Positions 53,495-62,524 of a DNA stretch of 64,000 nt are shown here, in pieces. Location of the stretch: positions 104,408,001 through 104,472,000 of the forward strand of contig OZ231126.1 in NCBI GenBank assembly GCA_965153355.1, given 5' to 3'. The number at the start of each line of letters is the position of its first letter. Position 1 is the first letter of the stretch. The notes beneath the pieces are model-generated. The model did no database searches. It saw nothing but the letters and a program-made list of their open reading frames with translations, and was not told the origin of the DNA. A program made the translations under genes and the position numbers. The DNA comes from Flaccisagitta enflata. Its lineage: Eukaryota; Chaetognatha; Sagittoidea; Aphragmophora.

Positions 53495-53932
53495 TCAACA
53501 ATAGAAATTGTTTTTTTCATCAAAGACATCCTCCTCCAACAAAATGCTATCTATCCATTCTTCCAAAGTCTGTTCCTCTTCATCATCATTTTGTTTATAA
53601 TTTGGATGTGCTAATGTGGGCCCAAATGTTACTGAGGATCCTGGTGTTCTTTCATTAAATTCCACAGATTCTTGTGGTGTGCTTGTGCTCACTTCACACA
53701 AATCGTCATCCCTGAAAACTGGTATTTGCTGATTGAAATTATCCTCTTCCAACAAAATACTTTCTACCCAATCTTCCAATGTCTGTTCTTCTCCATCTTC
53801 ATTCTGTTCAAAGTCAGAGTTTTCACACTTCCATTCCGTAGCATCTGCATATGCATCAACTGTAGCTTTCTCCATGCCATTTTCTTCCATGGCAACCTTT
53901 TCTAAAGAAGTGATCATTTTATATACACCCAA
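53495..53932 (-). CDS. Acidic protein with internal duplicated EEQTLEDW motif
   Basis: Up to 145 codons; a more likely start is MITSLEKV at about 53917, after an acceptor-like TACTAATAGCAG. The protein contains a roughly 25-residue unit twice: EQNEDGEEQTLEDWVESILL and KQNDDEEEQTLEEWIDSILL, each an acidic amphipathic helix ending LEED. Acidic helices with spaced hydrophobics often act as docking or activation motifs, but that is inference. No known domain, signal peptide or membrane segment. Confidence 0.55.
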   Translation of the reverse strand: MGVYKMITSLEKVAMEENGMEKATVDAYADATEWKCENSDFEQNEDGEEQTLEDWVESILLEEDNFNQQIPVFRDDDLCEVSTSTPQESVEFNERTPGSSVTFGPTLAHPNYKQNDDEEEQTLEEWIDSILLEEDVFDEKNNFYC

Positions 53933-54449
53933 TATCTGCTATTAGTAATTCATGAAAATAACAATTATGAAAATCATGACTGGGCAGGGACGTTGTTAAC
54001 AAAATGGCCACTTAAGCATTTGGGCAGGGGCAAAGAGGCTAAAAATGTGGGAAAAATGAAAACATGATCAAAATATAGCTAAAAACACCAATGGACATAC
54101 CATATGGCTTACACACTTACAAACCCACAATTATGGTATGTATATTTGCACGCAGGCTTTTCAAAACCAGCAAAAAAACAACTATCCACTAAATTGATAC
54201 ACTTATTAGTCCACCTTCACTCCATTTCAATCAAAATCACTCCATAAACTATTCTTTTTCCATGATTGTTCCATTACACAAAGTTACTTCATCTCATTTT
54301 TATTCATTTCTTTCTTCATTTAGTAATGCCCATGCACTTGCTCTATCTATTCAAAATTACTCCATTTACAGTCAATCCATCCTTTATTTCTCCATTACAC
54401 GCAAAGTTACTCAAACTCATTCAAATCCATTGTGGGAATGTCCAGGCAT
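53933..54449. other. Intergenic spacer with MITE remnant
   Basis: A decayed piece of the GTTGCG MITE family (GGGCAGGGACGTTG, TTTGGGCAGGGGCAAAGAGGC) at about 53980-54040. Otherwise AT-rich. Confidence 0.5.
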
Positions 54450-55505
54450 TCATTCCGATGTGATGCACTTGTCCATGGGCTCTGATCCAATTGCGGTGTA
54501 TGTGGCATTGCTGCTGCTTGTTGCCTTGGCTTGGTATGCTTCCATCATCTTGTGAACCTCTTCCAAAGACATCTCGTCAAGTTTGGCCATGGTCATGTCT
54601 TTTGGATCATGACTGGTCTCCATTTTTTCCTGACATGCTTTCACCATGGTGTTCAACTTGTTGTAATTCATGGAATCCAGCATGTCCATGGTAATGGCAA
54701 CTCCTTTCTCTTCCTGGCTTGTGCTCTGCTCCCCTGCTCCTTCACTTTGTATCTTCTCAGCCTGTTTCATAATTTCTTCATACTCCTTTATCAGCCTTTC
54801 ATCTTTCTTCCTTTTCATGGCAACAGCCTCTTCCTCCTTCATTTCTGAACGCCTTTTTCTGTCCTTTGCCATTTCTGCGTCTGTCAACTCAACATTTTGA
54901 TGGATGTCATTTCTTGCCTCTGGATCGTTGACTTTCTTTTCTCGAACAAATGCCGTTCGTCGAGCATGAATCACTCTGCTCAACAAGGATTCACCATTCC
55001 TCCTGGCCTTAATATCCCTTTCGTGCAAATTGTTCAATTCGCTTTCCTTCTTTCCACTCTCCGTTTTCAACCTTTTGTATTCCTTCAACTGCTCCTGTTG
55101 TATCTTCTCCTTCTCTTTTTGCAGCTTCCGGAACTCTGACATGTAATTCCCGGAATGTCTGGCCGCTGCCATGGCCAACCTTCGTTCATCGAGCTTTTTC
55201 TTCAACTCCAAATTGGCCAACTTAGCCATGGGGCCATCTGTGGGCAACCGGGTTGGTTGAATTCCAAATCTTTCCAGCTGATACGACTGCCTTTCTGCCG
55301 AATCCATGTTGTAATTGCGTATCTGTTCTTCGCTGTAATGCTTCACCCTGCCAAAAACGTAGTCCACCTTGGCGTAAAGATGGTCTTTGTCTTTCACTAA
55401 TCCTCTGGCCAAAATTTCCATGACCAAACAATGACCTTGATCACTGCGGCAGTCATCATTGTGAACATGTACAAATTTCATTTCAAACTTTTCAAAATTT
55501 GGAAT
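54450..55505 (-). CDS. Coiled-coil protein with a domain shared with its neighbour
   Basis: 343 codons from the ATG at 55481, but the frame continues in phase upstream to a good acceptor (TATTTTGTAG before 55505), so an upstream exon is likely. N-terminal residues about 12-55 (HCLVMEILARGLV, DYVFGRVKHYSEEQI) match the exon at 56572-56747 position by position. The rest (residues 90-330) is highly charged, predicted coiled coil, with a bipartite basic run (AKDRKRR...AMKRKKDE) that could be a nuclear signal. C-terminal Met-rich segments (MDMLDSMNYNKLNTM, MTMAKLDEMSLEEVHKMMEA) look like a tandem helical repeat. No family recognised; no membrane segment. Confidence 0.7.
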   Translation of the reverse strand: MPNFEKFEMKFVHVHNDDCRSDQGHCLVMEILARGLVKDKDHLYAKVDYVFGRVKHYSEEQIRNYNMDSAERQSYQLERFGIQPTRLPTDGPMAKLANLELKKKLDERRLAMAAARHSGNYMSEFRKLQKEKEKIQQEQLKEYKRLKTESGKKESELNNLHERDIKARRNGESLLSRVIHARRTAFVREKKVNDPEARNDIHQNVELTDAEMAKDRKRRSEMKEEEAVAMKRKKDERLIKEYEEIMKQAEKIQSEGAGEQSTSQEEKGVAITMDMLDSMNYNKLNTMVKACQEKMETSHDPKDMTMAKLDEMSLEEVHKMMEAYQAKATSSSNATYTAIGSEPMDKCITSE

Positions 55506-55612
55506 CTACAAAATAAGTATACACAACAACTTATTTACAATTTATATAATCAAATTCTCAATATCACTAACATCAATTCTACAACTTGAAAATAAACAAG
55601 GTCAACAAGCCT

Positions 55613-56029
55613 TAGTCGCGTGGTAATAAAGGTAATAAAGGTAATAAAGGTAATAAAGATGATAAAGGTAATAAAGGTAATTGTAAAGGTAATGAAGGTA
55701 ATAAGTTAAAATAAATTACCTAGATTACCTCTAAGTACCCTAGAGTACCTAATGTACCCTAAAGTACCCTAAAATACCCTTAAGTACCCTAAAGTACCCT
55801 AAAATACCTAAATTACCCACTTTTACCCTTAATACCTATAGTACCCTTAAGTACCCTTAAGTACCCTGAAGTACCTTTAAGTACCCCAAAGTACCCTAAA
55901 GTACCATAAAATACCTTTCAAAAGAAGACTAAAGCTATATTTCAAAAATGTTACGGACCGACAGACAGACAGACCGACCGACCGACAGACCGACATAGCA
56001 GCTTCTAAAGTCGCGTTCACGCGACTAAA
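55613..56029. mobile_element. MITE with two minisatellite cores
   Basis: Perfect 9-bp inverted ends AGTCGCGTG / CACGCGACT. The interior has a GGTAATAAA array (55625-55705), a TACCCTAAAG-type array (55735-55915) and a GACAGACCGACC block near the right end. Same family as 61848-62005. Confidence 0.8.
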
Positions 56030-56134
56030 AAAATCAGTATCTACTTCTAATATTCGGCAATAATACAATTATTTCTATTGGTGATTATACTGAATAAATC
56101 TAATCATACAGTTGCAGGATAAACGCCATACGTC

Positions 56135-56747
56135 TTATGCAGTAGAATGTTCCATTTCTTCTCTCATCCATTTTGCCACAATGTCCCTTTGTTCCTCACT
56201 AACCCTCGCCAGCCTTTCCACAAAAATCTCCTCCCTCATTCCCCTCCTCTTCTCCCTTTCCTCCTCTTTTCTGTCCCAGTACGCCTCTTTTGCTCGCCAC
56301 CGACAGCTTTGGACGCAAAGTTCGCACAAGTCGTCGATGTGCTTGATCTTAAAACAGCGACAGTTTTCATAGTTGTACTGCTTCATTGACGGCCCCTGCT
56401 TTGCCCCGCGCATGTCGCCTAGTGCCAACTTCTCTGTACCAAGCACTATTGGTGTCATATGGTCCAAAGTCAAGTTTTCCACTTGAGATGCCAACTGCAT
56501 GCCCTGGTCCATTCCACAGTTTTTCTTTGCATATGCACAGTCACAAAGCATTTTTTCAATTTTTTTTGCAACTATGTTTTCTTCTCCCTGGATGCGTGAT
56601 ACATGTTAAAATCATTAATTTGTTCTTTGCTGAAATGCTCTGCCCTTTCAAAAACGAATTCGGCCTTGGCAGTAAGACGGTTTTTGTCTGTAACCACTCC
56701 TCTGGCAACAGTCTCAAGATGAAAACAAAAATTTTCATCTTCCAGCT
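56135..56747 (-). pseudogene. Paralogue of the 54450 gene's N-domain plus Cys-rich C-terminus, frameshifted
   Basis: An exon starts after a strong acceptor (TTACTACTCTAG before 56747) and carries the shared domain (ETVARGVV, AEFVFERAEHFSKEQI) until a stop at 56572. A second frame, one base off, takes over and reads to 56135: it has CDC...C, CRCF and CELCVQSC cysteine clusters and a charged helical tail. Because the two frames abut with no room for a normal intron, a one-base indel (true or sequencing) in the short A-rich stretch is most likely. If the frameshift is an error this is an intact gene of about 200 codons. No function recognised. Confidence 0.5.
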
Positions 56748-57600
56748 CTAGAGTAGTAATGGATATCACGAGTAAGGGAGGATGGCTGAGGAGGACTGTC
56801 AGATTCATAACACATGTTCTTAACATGTACTCCCATCTATTTTCTATCTGTCAATCGTATGACGAGGTAAAACCATCTTCCATTCGATGTTCTATTTTGA
56901 ATTTTCTGACTTCTTGAAAAACGTTCGATATACGATGATAGATTTGATCAGATTGTCTAACAACTTGTTTGTTCTCGCAAACGATATTGACTTTTTTATT
57001 TAGCTTTGTTTTGGTGATATAGTCAAATTTCTTTCTAGTCGATTTGAGCTTCTAGTTGGGAAAATTCTATTCTACACTTTGCCGTGTCCCCGGTTGGTAG
57101 GTCATTCCATCCAACCGTAAGACCGTGGGACCAACTGTCCTCGACTGGTTTGCTGTGTATCTGGCCTTGTTCTGTATTAGTTAGCTAGATGAATTGTGAC
57201 ATATTGCAAGGACATATCTTAAAGCGATCCTAATTGTAAGAATCAGATAGTCCTTCATAAATTAGTAAAATACGTAAAGAATTGCGGGACGACTTCAATA
57301 TGACGTTATAACTGAATAGACCGATCATTGACAAATAGGTCAGTTTGATGCTATTTGAAAATGTTGCAACTATTAAGAAAACGATAAAGTTGAGAAATTG
57401 TATGTATTATGAATACATAAATTTAACAATATGTTTAATTGTTCACATGATACGATTATTATTGTTTAAGGACAGTTATTTGCAAGAACATATTAACAAT
57501 ACTTTAAATTGCTTTATGTAAATTAAGTGTTCAAGAAATCAGTATTTTTTCCGTTGGCCAAGAAAAGCGATATGAAATCTAATGACTAAGTGTTTTTTTG
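56748..57600. other. Intergenic spacer
   Basis: AT-rich; no frame or repeat I can support. May include promoter or upstream exons of the flanking minus-strand genes. Confidence 0.5.
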
Positions 57601-57603
57601 ATT

Positions 57604-57981
57604 TCAAGCTTTCCGTCGTCTTTTTCTAGTTCTTCGCTTTCTTTTTCTGCCAGTCCCCGATCGTTTTGAAGCTGCCTGAAATAAAACAACAAGGTCGATA
57701 TAAGTTATGTCGCGTGCTGGTGAGTAGGAGCAGCACTGGAGAAATTTTATTTGTAATCTGGTCAGGAATAATAAGCTTAAAAAAGATCAATTATCACTGT
57801 TCAATTGACCGACCGGGTGTGTCTTTCTGTTTTTGCTTATTCCTACCTTAGTTGGGGTTGATTTGTGAGTTCGTTTTCTTCTTCTTTTTTTGGTCACACG
57901 ACCAGATTTTGTCCTTCCCATTTCTTGTAATGATCGTTTCAGAGTTGCTAATTCAAGGCTTTTATTGACTGAATTATACAT
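57604..57981 (-). CDS. Small Arg/Lys-rich protein, two exons
   Basis: Exon 1 57981-57847 (45 codons), intron 57846-57676 (GTAGGA ... TTTATTTCAG), exon 2 57675-57604; phase 0 junction; 68 residues in all. Both halves carry basic clusters, KKRRRKRTHK in exon 1 and RKRKRRTRKRRRK in exon 2, so it should bind nucleic acid and enter the nucleus. By position next to capsid and protease genes it could be a DNA-condensing core protein like those of adenovirus-type particles, but that is inference; short basic proteins of many kinds look similar. Confidence 0.6.
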
Positions 57982-58081
57982 CTAATAACAATATATTTGA
58001 TTCCGTGATGTCATTTACATAGCAAGAAAAAAAAACAGTAGATAAATCTAATATAGAACCAAAAAAAAAAAGAATCAAAAT

Positions 58082-58825
58082 TCAAAAATCTGTTTTGTTT
58101 TTGTCGGTGGAATAGAGCGATTTATTGTAGTCCTCTCTGCTCCAGGCCGGTTCGCCAAATCGGTACACTTCCCCGGGGCGGGTACCCCAGTCAAGTGCTG
58201 TCTGAGGGGTCCGTTCTTTTTTGCGGGCGGACTCTAACTCGGCTTTCCATTCTTCAAATGCTTTCAGCCCTTCTTCGTACAACTCGTCTCTGGTTTGGTT
58301 GACCGTGTTCTTTTCCAATCGTGTTTCGGTTTCGTTTTTCATCGGCGATTCCTATATTAATAACAGTTCGTGAGCAAAATGATACATGTATCTTATGCAT
58401 ATTTTGATTTTAATCATATTTTTCATACCGTGGTGTTTCCTTGGATATGTGGTGTTTTTTGTGCCATATCTGTTTCTTTGTTAGCCGTCCTGTTTTCCTT
58501 TGGTTCAGTCTGTGTAAGAACATGAAAATATAATGAGTCGTTTTGCAAGATAAATATTCATTTGTGTAGTATTATGGAATTTTAATAACAGTCACTTTAC
58601 AATGTGTTTTATACCTGCATGACTGTGATTGTGTTTTTAATTCGAGTTTGTCCAATCCAAATGAATAATCCTAATAATGGTACTAATAAGAACAGAGCAA
58701 GTAGGATTTTTCTTGATCTTGCTTGCAATGTATCATTAGAATCAAACATTGGACAAGTGGTACGAATTCTGAAGCTTAATGAGTTCATTGATGATTTTGT
58801 ACTATCAGTATCAGCGCCTGTACAT
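58082..58825 (-). CDS. Small spliced single-pass membrane protein
   Basis: Three exons, all junctions phase 0 with clean GT-AG: 58825-58615, 58509-58429 and 58351-58082. First in-frame ATG at 58788, giving 174 residues; translation from further upstream is possible because the exon starts at an acceptor (TTTCTATACAG). One transmembrane segment of about 20 residues (ILLALFLLVPLLGLFIWI) lies near residue 35. The rest is polar; the last exon has a charged helix and a Trp-rich end (FEEWKAEL, ALDWGTRPG, PAWSRED). No family recognised. Sits between the adenain-like protease and the basic protein. Confidence 0.65.
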
Positions 58826-58849
58826 CTGTATAGAAAAGATGTGAATCAG

Positions 58850-59389
58850 TTAATTTAATTTAAAATGTTTTTTCATTTTCTTAATCATATAAAGCTCATT
58901 TGTTTTATCACTGTTGTTTAGCATCATTTTGCGGAAAGCAAGGAAACCTTTGACACTTACAGAATGTGCTTTAAATACCATGAAGCAAGCTAATTGGCCG
59001 CATTTGAGGGAATTTTTGCTTTGATAAGGAAAAGAAAGATCAATAAGTTGTAAATTGTTTCTTTTACAAAACAATTTGATGTTTGTTTGTACTTTTCTTT
59101 CAAGATTTACTGTATTAAGGCCATTCAATAAAAATGCTTGATTAGTTCGTGTATTGGTAAAAATCGAAAACCAATGCCCAATCCCTTCTCCTTGTAATTT
59201 GTTGTTTGTTATGATACAGTATTTGTCTTTTTTTCCCAACTGTTTTAACAATAACTTTGGTAATTGGTAGTGAGGAATTATTAATTTTCCATTCAAAGTT
59301 ATTTTTTGACATTTATTGCAATTTGAAAGGATGTTTCGCAGGTCTTTTGTTGAGGTGATATCAGCACCAACAATGTTCATTGTCATCAC
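58850..59389 (-). CDS. Adenain-like cysteine protease (Polinton/adenovirus type)
   Basis: 179 codons; close to the usual length of about 200 for this family. Catalytic pattern in order: His72 in GHWFSIF, the acidic position occupied by Asn89 (FLLNGLN), Gln123 and Cys130 in a Q-x6-C-G arrangement (PYQSKNSLKCG), the hallmark of the family. Asn in place of Asp/Glu is tolerated in some relatives but should be noted. In adenoviruses and Polintons this enzyme cleaves capsid and core precursors during maturation. Single exon in a neighbourhood of spliced genes; it follows the capsid gene directly on the same strand, the hexon-then-protease order of adenoviruses. Start could be Met1 or Met4. Confidence 0.75.
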   Translation of the reverse strand: MMTMNIVGADITSTKDLRNILSNCNKCQKITLNGKLIIPHYQLPKLLLKQLGKKDKYCIITNNKLQGEGIGHWFSIFTNTRTNQAFLLNGLNTVNLERKVQTNIKLFCKRNNLQLIDLSFPYQSKNSLKCGQLACFMVFKAHSVSVKGFLAFRKMMLNNSDKTNELYMIKKMKKHFKLN

Positions 59390-59407
59390 TTTTGTGCAGT
59401 CACTGCT

Positions 59408-61504
59408 CTACTGGTCGATGTCAAATGATTTCCAGACGTGTCCTTCTTTGTCAATTGCAACCGTTCCTGGTTGACGGTACATAACGGTGACCCTACACAA
59501 ATAAATAATTTGTTATTGATTATCAAATACTTTGCAAATTAATGTATTTTGAAAACGTCATTTTTTTCACTGACTGTGTCTAACCTCACTATGTATGTTG
59601 TCGTTTTTTTAAAACGGAGGAAAAGAGAAGCCTTTCCTCTATTTCCGGTGATTGTTGGTTTATGCAGGACCTTATCTGCGGCTAGTCCGGTAAAGTTGGT
59701 GGATGAGCTGTTTGCGGATACTTTAAATGGCAAAAAAAAGAAACTGGACTTCCAAACTTCTAGTGGAAGGGGGCAGCCTTGTTCAGAGAGAAAACCACAG
59801 TGTTCCAAAACTTGGAAATAGCTAGCACGAGTGTGTTTTTCATCCTCCAGTGAATATCCAATACTTTCACCGATGGATCCAATGGGCAATGAAGGTACCC
59901 TTCAAATGAAATATATAAGAGAAGTTAAATAATAGAAGAGAAAAAAAAATTGAATTACCTAGATCAATGATATACTTACTTGACATTAAGTCCGGTTGTT
60001 AGAAATGCTTGCTTGAGATCGTGTGGTTCTAGTTTGAGCAAAGCTTCCGAAAACGAACCAGTTATGTTCAGATTCTTATGAAAGAATACATAGATCTCTG
60101 TCCATGGATCTTTGGTTGAAATATCCAAATTGGCTTCCAAATTCCTATAATACATATTCGATTTTGTTAATTGACTGTATCCATACAAAAAAAAACAAAA
60201 AAAAACCATCTGTATGAGTTGGTTCATTGGTTAGTTGGTTAGTTGGTTAGTTGAGCATTCGGTTTTTGCCAAGATACTCTAGTGAAATTTTTAAGTACAG
60301 GATTTGTTTAGCCAAAAGTTATTAGGGTAAACAAGTATCTGTTTTTGTTTTTCTTACTGACCGATTCAACTGAGAAGGGCTTCACGGTTGAGCGTAAAAA
60401 CTGGAACTGTATTGACCCATTTGAACCGTGTAATTTCCGATGGATTTGGAGCAGACATTGTGGTTCAAGCAAACATGCCAAAAAGTGCAATGTCGCTGAT
60501 TGCACAATCAGTTTTGGAGAGCAACCAGCTACTTTTGTGCAAAACAGTCTTTCATCCTCAATAATCTGTATTTTGATTCCAACATCAACGTTGCTGATCA
60601 AAATGAAATTAAAAAGAATAATAGATATGAGAAATAGTAAAAAAGTAACATATATTGTTTTGTTACCTAACTGTAATTGTGAAAGAGAAGTACCTGGGAA
60701 TAAGAGATGGAAATGAATTCAAAGCGCAGTGGAGGGAAATAAATTTGCTGTGGACTTTTTTGGCGAGGAGGGATTGTGCAATTGTGCCCTGGGTGTTGTT
60801 TGGTTTAACAGTGCCATCCTGGGCGTAGCATGTTGAGATATCAGTTGTCATTTCTTGATAATCATCAAGATATCCCTCAAATTCTTTGAGAAAAGAATCT
60901 TTGGCTGCTTTGGAGAATTTGAGATAGTTCAGCTTTTGAATGAAAGGATAGTAGGTTTCTGTCCTTTCAACTGACGCTTCTCCAATGTTGACACTGCAAG
61001 AGGAGATCACACTCTGTGCGAGTACATTGTTTGCTGGTAATAGGGCAATGGTGCAATATAAGTAATGGAAGTAATGGAAAATAAGTTTGGATAAGTGATT
61101 CTCGGTAATTGTACTTTATAACTACCTGTCACGTAATGTGTTTTTTCGATTGCAGAACCATCCGATAATTGTGCGTAGAATTCCAATTCTGCGTTTATAA
61201 TGAAATATGGGTAGAATATAGCTAGGAAATTGGGTCTAAGAACTATTTATATACTCTTCCACCCCTTAGTTGTACCTAGGAAAATCCGATGTGTGTCTAA
61301 ATACGCATTTTCGTCCTTAAAATAGAATGACATTGTTTTGGTCTCTTTCATGACGTCATCTCTTTGCAGGGGTTTAAGACTCAAATATTTAGAGTATTGG
61401 ACTCCAGAGGATATGAGGAGTTCATTATTACTCAGAAGCGATGTTACACCGACATCAACGGTATTTTTGGGGGGTTGAAAGGTGGGTGGGGTCGCGTGGT
61501 CCAT
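59408..61504 (-). CDS. Double-jelly-roll major capsid protein, Polinton/adintovirus type, seven exons
   Basis: Exons 61504-61276, 61188-61126, 61033-60694, 60593-60358, 60133-59980, 59899-59585 and 59492-59408. All six introns are GT-AG and the phases chain without conflict (1,1,2,1,2,2), giving 473 residues, within the usual size of these capsid proteins. The order of short blocks fits Polinton/adintovirus major capsid proteins: a strand around AYLDTH, then LSDGS, ANNVLAQSVISS with VNIGEASVE and TYYPFIQKLNYL, NVDVGIKIQI with a following beta-rich part, ITGSFSEAL, and a C-terminal VTVMYRQPGTVAID end. These particles are icosahedral; the protein forms trimeric capsomers. The exon 5 acceptor (GGAAG at 60134) is the weakest; an alternative AG lies 12 bases upstream but breaks the phase. 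I give coordinates rather than the joined protein. Confidence 0.7.
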
Positions 61505-61528
61505 TGTTCTTTTAAAATCTGTTTTTAC

Positions 61529-61829
61529 CTAGATGAAGGTGTCTCTGTCAATAGATGGTCGGGTCTTTACTGCTTTTTTCACAATTGTTTTTTTAGGTTT
61601 TGCTTTTACACTTATTTGTTTCGATTTTGGTTTAGGTTTTTGCTTTGGTGTTGATTTTGTTTCTGATGATTTGTTTTCTATTTTTCTTTTTTTTTTGCTG
61701 TACGAGTATCCAAAGTTTTTCCTTTTTTTTCACTGCTGTTTGTTTTTGTTTTGTTGTTGTCAATCTCAAAGGTGTAATGAATGTCACGTTTATGTGCTGA
61801 AAATGTTGGTGTGTACCAAGACATCTGTT
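61529..61829 (-). pseudogene. Lys-rich ORF with frameshift at a homopolymer
   Basis: An ATG near 61824 opens a frame (MSWYTPTFSAHKRD) that becomes Lys-rich and stops at about 61678 just after a run of ten A's (plus-strand T's, 61687-61696). Another frame, one base off, continues Lys/Pro-rich (KPKPKSKQ, KAKPKKTIVKK) to a stop at 61529. One base in the homopolymer would reconnect them, so a sequencing or real indel is suspected. Immediately upstream of the capsid gene. Possibly a second basic core-type protein; uncertain. Confidence 0.4.
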
Positions 61830-61847
61830 AAACAGTAACGATAATAG

Positions 61848-62005
61848 GAGTGGATACAAGGCTATCCTAGTTGCGTGCGGGTGGGCAGGAACAGTGCTTG
61901 AGAAAATTATTAGGACATTTGGGTAATAGTCGTATGACTGACCAACCAACCGATTGACTGACGGATCTACATAGCGGGGTGTAGAGTCGCGTAGCACGCA
62001 ACTAG
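61848..62005. mobile_element. MITE (GTTGCG/CACGC family), well preserved
   Basis: GTGGATACAAGGCTATCCT, then AGTTGCGTGC GGGTGGGCAGG at the left; GCACGCAACT at the right is its exact 10-bp complement, preceded by AGAGTCGCGTA. GACCAACCAACCGATTGACTG inside. Confidence 0.85.
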
Positions 62006-62008
62006 AAA

Positions 62009-62140
62009 CAAAGTCGGATACATGGGCCCATTAGTTGCGGACGGGTGGGCAGGGGCGGGAATACGCGTTTTCACACTTTTCAACTCGAGCGTGACGGACC
62101 GATGGACGGACTGACGGACGGACGGAAGTATATGTGAAAT
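62009..62140. mobile_element. MITE (GTTGCG family), adjacent copy
   Basis: GTCGGATACATGGGCCCATT, AGTTGCGGACGGGTGGGCAGG and a CGGACCGATGGACGGACTG block; right end not clear. Lies nearly end to end with the previous copy. Confidence 0.7.
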
Positions 62141-62379
62141 GGGGATCTAACGACTCTGAGCCCCAAATCCTTTGATGTTTTGCGGCAAAATTGGAGTTGA
62201 GAGTTGAGAGGAGGGATGAGAGGAGGAAGAGGAAGAGGAAAAGGTCATGTGACATCCAGGTGCGATGCCATGAGTTGAGAGGAGGAGTTAAATGGAAACA
62301 TCCCGCCCCATACACATCTTGAAGCTGTCATGTTTTGTTGGTCTCTTTTTTTTCTATTTGTCATGTTGCTATGGACGCC

Positions 62380-62524
62380 CGTCTCTCTCTCTCTCTCTCT
62401 CTCTCCTAATTCCTTTTCTCCTGTCCAAACAAAAAGCAGGAGTGACTTCGGCAGAAGTCACTCCTGATTTTTGTTTGGATAGGAGAAAAGGGATTAGGAG
62501 AGAGAGAGAGAAAGAAAGAGAGAG
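62380..62524. repeat. ~70-bp-armed hairpin
   Basis: The arms 62380-62449 and 62454-62524 are almost fully complementary around a 4-base loop (GGCA): TGACTTC/GAAGTCA, CCAAACAAAAA/TTTTTGTTTGG, CCTTTTCTCC and its partner, and CT/GA runs at the outside. A transcript would form a long stem. Confidence 0.9.

Noticed and set aside
55625-55915. Telomere-like arrays (GGTAATAAA, TACCCTAAAG)
   Set aside because: Units do not match any telomere repeat and the arrays lie within a MITE with clear ends.
58604-58858. Plus-strand frame of 84 codons
   Set aside because: It lies opposite the first exon of the spliced membrane protein, which has splice signals and an in-phase continuation.
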